Program-made: the position numbers and the translations under genes
In this document: positions 57,499-64,000 of the stretch, piece by piece
Layout of the letters: each line of letters begins with the position of its first letter
Position numbering within the stretch: the stretch's first letter is position 1
Assembly (NCBI GenBank): GCA_028023455.1
Contig: JAQFVV010000182.1
Span: 1,424,001-1,488,000, forward strand
Reading direction: 5' to 3'
Length of the DNA: 64,000 nt
Source of the DNA: Epiperipatus broadwayi
Lineage: Eukaryota > Onychophora > Udeonychophora > Euonychophora > Peripatidae
The notes under the pieces: generated by a model
Database searches by the model: none
Told to the model about the DNA's origin: nothing
Seen by the model: the letters and a program-made list of their open reading frames with translations, nothing else

Positions 57499-58933
57499 CA
57501 GCGTTTCCCAACCTTTTTTGGCTCACGTACCACTTGGTAGTATATCATGCTAAATTGTACCACTTCGTAAAAATGATTGTATTTTGTGAAATTTATTATT
57601 GCGAGTGTGTTATTTTATTTGCATTATACATATTATAGGGTGACCATGTATTCACATCACATAATGAGACAAATTACATTGTAACATGCCTAAACGTCAT
57701 GCTGGATTATAAACTCACTGAAATTATAAACTCACTGTAACATATATGTATGTGTTTGTTCAAAGTATCATATTTATCTACTATTTTGTCATATTTAATT
57801 TACTAATAAATGGTTTTAATAAAAACACAAAATTATAAAAACCCAATTAATATATTTTTTTATCATAATCAAATGTTTTTATAAAATAAATTTAATGAGA
57901 TCCTTGTGCTTGTTTCGAAGAACATAATTTCCGATCTATTTGGTTCAGAAGATGCAAGATATACCCTTAAGTCTACAGCTGCATTCAATCTGTTTCAATA
58001 CTTTTTTTTAAAAAAAATATATGAAGAAAAAGCTCTTTCTACTAATTCCATACTAGTAAATGGTAATAATTTAAGAGTTTCTCAGAAAACTGTTCATATT
58101 CTTTAATGTTTAACCAAAATTAATTAGATTGTGTCGATAATTCTATTAAATTTTCTTTCTTTTATTGATAATGATGTAACTTTTTCTAAATTTTCTTCAT
58201 AGAAGGGGTTTGAAATCCACTTATCATTTGTGTTGTGGAAAATATTCCATGAAAGAAATTTTAATCTGAAATGTGTATTATATTTTCTGTATATCTTGAG
58301 ACAGACTAACCTTATTTTCAAACAAAAAAATATGTAGAGTTTCGAATTTTTCCGGTTGATTGTTTTCAATACACTGTTTCCAAAAATCTAATTTCTTAAT
58401 CATACTTTCAATTTTATCATTAACATTAAAGATCGTTATCGAGTTATTCTGAAGTGTCAAATTTAAGTTCATTTATTTGCAAAAAATATCAGATAAATAT
58501 GAAGCACTGAAGCCAATCAAAATCAGGAGAATGGATTGTCTTAAAAAAAAAACCTGTGCTTCTGTCTAATTCATAAGCAGGTTATATAGGGATCAATGAA
58601 TTTTAATAAATAAAGACATACAAAAAAATAACCTGTCACTTGTAAGCCATGGGTAAAGTGAATGAGAGTGCAGCACTATCACAACAGTGGGAATCTCAAG
58701 TTACTGGTGGCTAAGTTTAAAAGTGCACTCCAAAAAAAAAAAAACGATATCAATTGCTGGATTTTCGATCATCGACTGTACATATTAACAACTTTACTGT
58801 ATAATATTATTCATTAAAATAATTTTTATGAATTATAAAAAAAACGTTTCTATGATATTTTTATGATTTAATTTTTTTTTTTATGTCCGCCATTATTGAT
58901 TATTTTTCGCGTACCACAGGTTGGGAAACGCTG
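57499..58933 (-). mobile_element. hAT DNA transposon, complete ends, 1.4 kb
   Basis: Terminal inverted repeats: CAGCGTTTCCCAACCT at the left end and its exact inverse AGGTTGGGAAACGCTG at the right. Beyond this the two ends share a GTACCAC motif. They are flanked by a perfect 8-bp target duplication CCTTAAAA (57491-57498 and 58934-58941), which is diagnostic for hAT. The minus-strand interior carries the C-terminal part of a transposase (next entry); the N-terminal part is gone, so it is an internally deleted copy. Confidence 0.95.
57893..58472 (-). pseudogene. hAT transposase, ZBED/SCAND3-like C-terminal part
   Basis: On the minus strand from 58472: LNLTLQNNSITIFNVNDKIES, KLDFWKQCIENN, then FLFENKVSLSQDIQKI, in the order known from ZBED5/SCAND3-type hAT transposases. 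After stops and a frame change comes KWISNPFYEENLEK (frame 58369-58124), then decayed sequence ending LCSSKQAQGSH (near 57930-57895), the typical extreme C-terminus. The hAT dimerisation segment between them is largely destroyed. Confidence 0.8.
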
Positions 58934-58944
58934 CCTTAAAACAA

Positions 58945-60245
58945 AAATATTTATTTTGTAAATTTGAATTTTTTAATTTTTCTCTCAAACATTTTCATAT
59001 TATTTTTGCTAGTTTACTTATCTTAAAAATATTATCTATAGCCAAAGGAATATTTCATTTCTGAGTTTCATTCACCATAGTGAGAAAAAAGAAACTTTTC
59101 TCCATTATTCTTCCTGAAATACAATAGTTATAAAAGCTGGTGTAATTCTTAGATTTTTTTACCAATATTTGTATCAAATTTAACAATTATAATAATTATT
59201 TTGTGTTTGAAAGTCTATTCAAAATCTCTCATGCATAAAGTTATTCATGTTTTCAATTAATAAAATTATATTCATTCAATAATAAAATATTTAGACAATT
59301 ATTTAATGTTTTATGTGTTATTCAACTATTAATAACAATAATTTATTATATATATAATCCAATATTTTAAATTTTTATACTTATATTGGTTATTTATATA
59401 ACTTTTATGTTTTATTAGGACCACCAAACTGGGTCAATTTTAAATAACATGGCTGATTTAATTCTTTCATTTCATTAGTACACATTGCTAAAATTACCTT
59501 TAATTCACCTTTAACAAACATGACTTGTTTATATTTTCTATTAACTTGTTTTCATTCAATAATAAAATATTTATGCTACTATATTATTTTATTTTTCAAA
59601 GCTTATTAATAATTAAATTGTATTATATATATTATACTTTCTTATATAGTTTGACAATTAGGGATTTAGCCAGTATTTATTTAAGGGAAGAAATTTTAAA
59701 TTTTCATACTTAAGTTGTTTATTCAATATATTTTGCACTTTATTTTGTTTATTCATAGGTTATGTAAGAAAACTATATATAAAAAAAAAAGAATCAAGTA
59801 CTTGGTTTGTTCCACTAGATACATTTTTTAAACTTTGTCAATAGTGCAGTCATGTAGGGGTTTTATTATAATAGAAGTGCATTAAAGAATACCATTATCA
59901 TGTAATTTGTTATGAATTAAATATTTTGGCATGCAGAGAAAAAGTATTTAGTAAAACTTGTAAAAAGATATTAATACAAAAAGAGAAATATAATATTTTA
60001 TTTTGTATGAGATACTGTCAGAATCTATTGTAGGATCTCACGTTGCATAGATAACTGTCTACCACTGATCTAAACTGAAAGAGATATATAAACTTTATAA
60101 AATATCATTAATAAACATAATTTTCTCACATGCAGAATTATTATAATTATGAGGCAATATTTTTAAAATGTTTTATTTTAAAATAAATTATTAATAGTAA
60201 TATGTTATTTTTATATAAATTGGATATTTAAGTAAAAGTATTTGG
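58945..60245. other. AT-rich stretch without recognised gene
   Basis: No supported frame. Nothing beyond A/T runs was seen. Confidence 0.4.
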
Positions 60246-60249
60246 AAAA

Positions 60250-60715
60250 CCGAAATATTTTTACTTACATATACATTTTATTAATTATAGCGACAAAAGG
60301 GCATCATCCCTGTGCAATGGAGAATATGTATAAAGTATATTCTGAGGCTTGAGTAATTGTCACAACAACTCCAAGTAAAAAAATAGGCTTCTTATATTTA
60401 AATAAAAAAATATTTACAACCAGAATGTGTTTCTAACAATAAAGTGATTCAGAAATCTAAACATTGAAATATAAGTTTTATTAATTATCATGATAAAATT
60501 GTGTCAGCATTTTCAGTTTAATGTAATGATAAAAATGCATGTGTAGTATATTTTAAGCCTAGAAATTTGAGGCTCCGGAAATTGTCACAATAAGTTTAAG
60601 TAAAGAAGTATTCCTCTTATATTTTAATAAAAAATATTTACTCTCAGAACATATTTCTAGCAATGAAGTGATTCAAAATTGTAAACATTTTTATTTACAT
60701 ATAAATTTTAGGAAA
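60250..60715. repeat. Two diverged tandem units of ~235 bp
   Basis: Shared landmarks in order: ATATTTTTACTTACATATA or equivalent, TTTTATTAATTAT, GTATATTYT.A.GC, GAGGCT..G.AATTGTCACAA, AAGTAAA, TCTTATATTT.AATAAAAAA, then CAGAA..T.TTTCTA.CAAT.AAGTGATTCA. The first unit is at about 60250-60470, the second at 60470-60715. The degree of divergence implies an old duplication. Confidence 0.65.
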
Positions 60716-60954
60716 TTTTCCATCAATTTCAGTGATTTTTTCATTTTAATTTTTCATTGATTTTAGCATTTTTGAATAAAAATTTATCACTTACAGGCTT
60801 CTTGGTGGTTCTGCAGCATTACCTAATGGCTTGTCCAGTGTGACAAAAAAGTACCAAATTTTATTAATTATCTTGGAGTCTTGGAACCCCTATAATGAAG
60901 TGCCTTTGTGCCCAGAGAAATCTGCACACCCACACTAGGGGGATCTGTATGTAC

Positions 60955-62833
60955 TGTAATGGTATACAATATGCCGTTACATTAATTTTAAATTAAAATA
61001 AAAACTTAAGTTCATAAATAAAAACTAAAAGCTAAAAAATTAAAGAGTTGTTAAACGTATATATATTTGCACAGATGCAAAACTTTAAAAGTATTTTTTT
61101 TTTAATAAAAAAAAAGTATTTGAACGTACTTTTTTATAAAAAAAGGTAAAGATCAAAATATAAAATAATTTTAGAAAAAAGTAACATAAATGAAAGATTC
61201 CTATGTAATCTCAGTAAATGGAAATGATTGTGTTATTAATTATTGAAAAGCAAACTAGCCCTTGGGGCTCTTATATAAAAAAGTCAGATGAAAGATATAG
61301 ATAAGAGAACAAAAAAATTAGATGTCCAATAGAAGCAGCCACCAACACTTGGACCTTAATGAAAATTTGAAACAGGAAACCATGTTCAGTGAATCCGGAT
61401 GATTGGTATAAAGGAAAAAAATATTCAAATTAAAACAGTTCTAGCTTGGTTTTTTTTTAGATGGGTGATAAGACGCATTTTCACCCTCTCTCTTATTTCA
61501 AATGAAATGACTGATGAATTATGAATGGTACTATTGCAGACCTCCGAATCATATGAGCTCTGCAATAAAATAGTACCAAGATTGAACCAGATAAGACCAC
61601 CTCCAGAACAAGAGACTGTTCTTCCAATAAAGACTTCATGAAAATTGGCACCAGGAACTGGGACTCTTCTACTGCAAGATATAAACTGTAAAATTTAAAA
61701 GTAATTAAGAACTTTCATCAAGATTTGACAAGCTTTTAATAATCAACTAAACCTAATTTTTAAAATGAACTTTTATCTGACTTTTAAGATTTCAAAATCA
61801 ATTAATAATGTTTAATTTTATGTATTTGAATTTGCTAATTTAATCATTTCCATTTTTTTTATTAATATTTATTTACTAAATTATATAAATGTTAAATTTA
61901 AGTTGGGCATGAATGGCTGCATAAATTTGTAAAGTTATATTAATTAATTAAGGAAGGGTTAATCTTAGGTTATTTGTTTCATAGTTAAATTGGGTTAATC
62001 GATTGGATATATTAGTGTAATTAATAAATGTAACATGAAATCCACTACGTGCAGGATCATATTATATGCCACACTTGGGAAAAATAAGTCCCATTTCTCA
62101 CAGACCATCAGAAGCAGATGGTATTTCCTGCTCCTTGGATCACCCCATTAGCCTGTGGAATGGGATAGTAAGACAGAAAATGCAGTCCCTTTCCATGGAG
62201 TTTTTTTTTTATTGTTCTTCTCGCCAGTCAGATGTACCATTCCTGTACTGGATGAGAGTCAATATATTCTATAATCATGCTGTTCAGATGTGCATTCCTG
62301 ACAATATGCCGTCATATTCATGCTGCATTGAATACATTGATATACCAGATAGATTAGTGTTAGTTTGGATGTGAACTTTTGGCCTAGGGCTAAATAAGGG
62401 ATAGAATATTTTCTTTTCAAATGCAATCTATATAGTTTATTTATACTTGACACTCTAATAAAATATTAAATTCATCTGTGCGGATGGTTTAAAATAAAAA
62501 TTTAAAAATTAATAACCAATCTAAAATAATAAATTTTATTTTTCAATTTTATTTATATGTGCATTAATAAATGTTTGTGTGTTAATTACTGGCAGTGGCT
62601 TATTTCATTTTTTTTAAATATTAATATATTTCTTTTAAGCAAGTTTTATATTAAATCTCTGCATCACCATGAACTAGTGGCATGGGCTGACGGTCAGAAT
62701 AAAATACAAATGTAAAAATTAGATCTTAACAGTGCATATCTGTCTACTCTATAAATTTTCCAGGTTCAAATAGCCTGGTGGTGCCCTGTATGGCAGATAC
62801 GATGACACATCAACTATCTCCCAGATCGTTATA
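60955..62833 (+). mobile_element. 1.9-kb interspersed repeat, copy B (solo-LTR-like)
   Basis: Same family and orientation as 29572-31667. Starts TGTAATGGTATACAATATGC and ends CCCAGATCGTTATA, flanked by GTAC on both sides (60951-60954, 62834-62837), a 4-bp target duplication. The best-conserved stretch covers 61885-62400, including GGGCATGAATGGCTGCATA and GATGGTATTYCCTGCTCCTT. The short frame at 62066-62374 and its counterpart in copy A (30731-30970) are just this conserved non-coding stretch. Confidence 0.8.
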
Positions 62834-62839
62834 GTACTA

Positions 62840-64000
62840 ATCTGTGTATTATTTTATATACTGACAATTAAAGTTCAAATAAAGAGTGAATTTTTTAAAG
62901 ACATTCAATATTTAATATTAGATGATGGAAATAATCCATAACCTACAAACATACATAATTAAATTTTGTACCCCCCCCCCGAGAAAATGTGTGATCATTA
63001 TCAGTATAATATTATAATCAATTGCCAGATTGTTGAATTTTCTTCTATTTTTATGCAATCAAGTTTAGCATCGGTTACTATCTTAATTTATGCATAACTA
63101 ATATTTGCGTTGATTATACCTTACTTAAATCAAACTACCTGCTATTTATGGAGTAATCTTCCCATCTCACACCAACAATTATCTTTGTGAAAGTGTTCCA
63201 ATCAGTAATGGTAAAAACTAAATTGTATATATTAACACAATGAATAGATAAACATTAGTTTCTTTTTTTTTTTTTTATAAACTATTCGTTTGAAAGATGA
63301 AAAGTGAATAAATCATCTTCTTTTTTTGATCAGTATTATAAATTGTAATGATGTGTGTGTGTTATCGTGTGAGAAGCAATAGCAATCTGACGAAGGCTTC
63401 ATATTATTTAATCACTGTGATCTTGGCCAATCTGTTTCCCTGAAAATGATTTAATGCTGTACATAGCAGATAAGCAATCATTTGAAAATTTATTTCATCC
63501 AACAATTCTTTAGAATATACTTAGCAAATAATTTTCTATTTTAAAAAATGGTAATGTATATATTTTAACCGAAACCATTCAAAGCTTTGAAGTAGAAATT
63601 ATTTTTACTGCAGCTGTTAGATGTTAAATTATATAATAACTTTTAGCGATCACATATTATCAAATAAATGTAGGGGAAAGACGGTTAAAGTGAATTACCC
63701 AATTTATCATTCTTGTATTTTAAAAGAATAAAAATTTGATTATATTTTGTATTACAAAAACGGAAAACTGAACGAATTCATAAATCATTTATCCAAAAAA
63801 AAAGTTTCTAATATTGAAAAATACATGTAGATTGTAAATGTATTTTTCTTAAGAAAATCTATATAATTTACATTTATGATCGAAATCTTTAAATAAAAAA
63901 ATTATGAGTTATGGCTAATTTTAAATCAATTTAAATTGAACGAAAACTAAATGATTGTTTGTAATAAGTAATTTTTATGGTCCAAATCTTATGACTAAAA
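62840..64000. other. AT-rich stretch without recognised gene
   Basis: Contains a C10 run near 62970, a T15 run near 63260 and a short TG run at 63350. No gene or mobile element recognised. Confidence 0.45.

Noticed and set aside
57906-58106. Plus-strand 66-residue frame in the hAT element
   Set aside because: The minus strand carries the transposase motifs; the plus frame is its shadow.
62066-62374. 102-residue frame in repeat copy B, with a partner in copy A
   Set aside because: Conserved at nucleotide level, but the frames in the two copies differ and start and stop at different places. No coding constraint is evident.

Overview
This is a strongly AT-rich window from an animal genome, most likely an invertebrate. 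It carries no prokaryotic signals. Nearly everything that can be identified is transposable-element DNA, most of it decayed. No multi-exon host gene could be reconstructed. The only host-gene hint is a possible first coding exon near 21.2 kb, in a slightly GC-richer, CpG-containing patch. The mix of Ty3/Gypsy, Penelope-like, RTE-type LINE, mariner, pogo/Tigger-like, hAT and tRNA-derived SINE sequences is typical of arthropods, molluscs, cnidarians and flatworms. I do not assign a species.

Layout. 0.8-2.5 kb: decayed Gypsy gag. 3.9-4.7 kb: LINE tail (minus strand). 6.65-6.78 kb: SINE-like insertion. 9.8-10.7 kb: an element with ~48-bp terminal inverted repeats. 12.0-14.03 kb: decayed Gypsy pol (minus), cut in its RT domain by a Penelope-like element (14.03-16.4 kb) that starts with a ~144-bp-arm inverted repeat and encodes RT plus GIY-YIG. 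16.4-18.6 kb: RTE LINE. 22.9-23.4 kb: another LINE tail. 24.9-25.5 kb: mariner remnant. 25.9-27.1 kb: a Tigger-like element holding a ~90-copy perfect AAT array. 29.0-32.5 kb: a LINE (minus) split by a 2.1-kb repeat with a 4-bp target duplication; its sister copy lies at 60.96-62.83 kb. 33.9 and 52.1 kb: two ~100-bp tRNA-derived SINE copies with target duplications. 34.9-36.0 kb: an inverted plus direct array of Penelope-type units carrying hammerhead-ribozyme motifs.

38.75-49.28 kb is the best-preserved element: a 10.5-kb Ty3/Gypsy retrotransposon with unusually long (~2.6 kb) LTRs about 2% diverged, inserted into the endonuclease domain of a LINE whose two halves flank it (38.57-38.75 and 49.28-51.99 kb). 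Its gag-pol is broken by frameshifts in RT and by damage in the integrase zinc-binding region. The right side holds an RTE tail (53.5 kb), a mariner with both inverted repeats (54.3-55.2 kb), a second Penelope-like RT/GIY-YIG remnant (55.9-56.9 kb), a possible SINE (57.1 kb) and a complete hAT copy with a perfect 8-bp target duplication (57.5-58.9 kb).

The elements do not form a pathway. The useful information is the nesting order, the several precise insertion boundaries, and the ribozyme-bearing Penelope-type array, which is the most interesting structure here.
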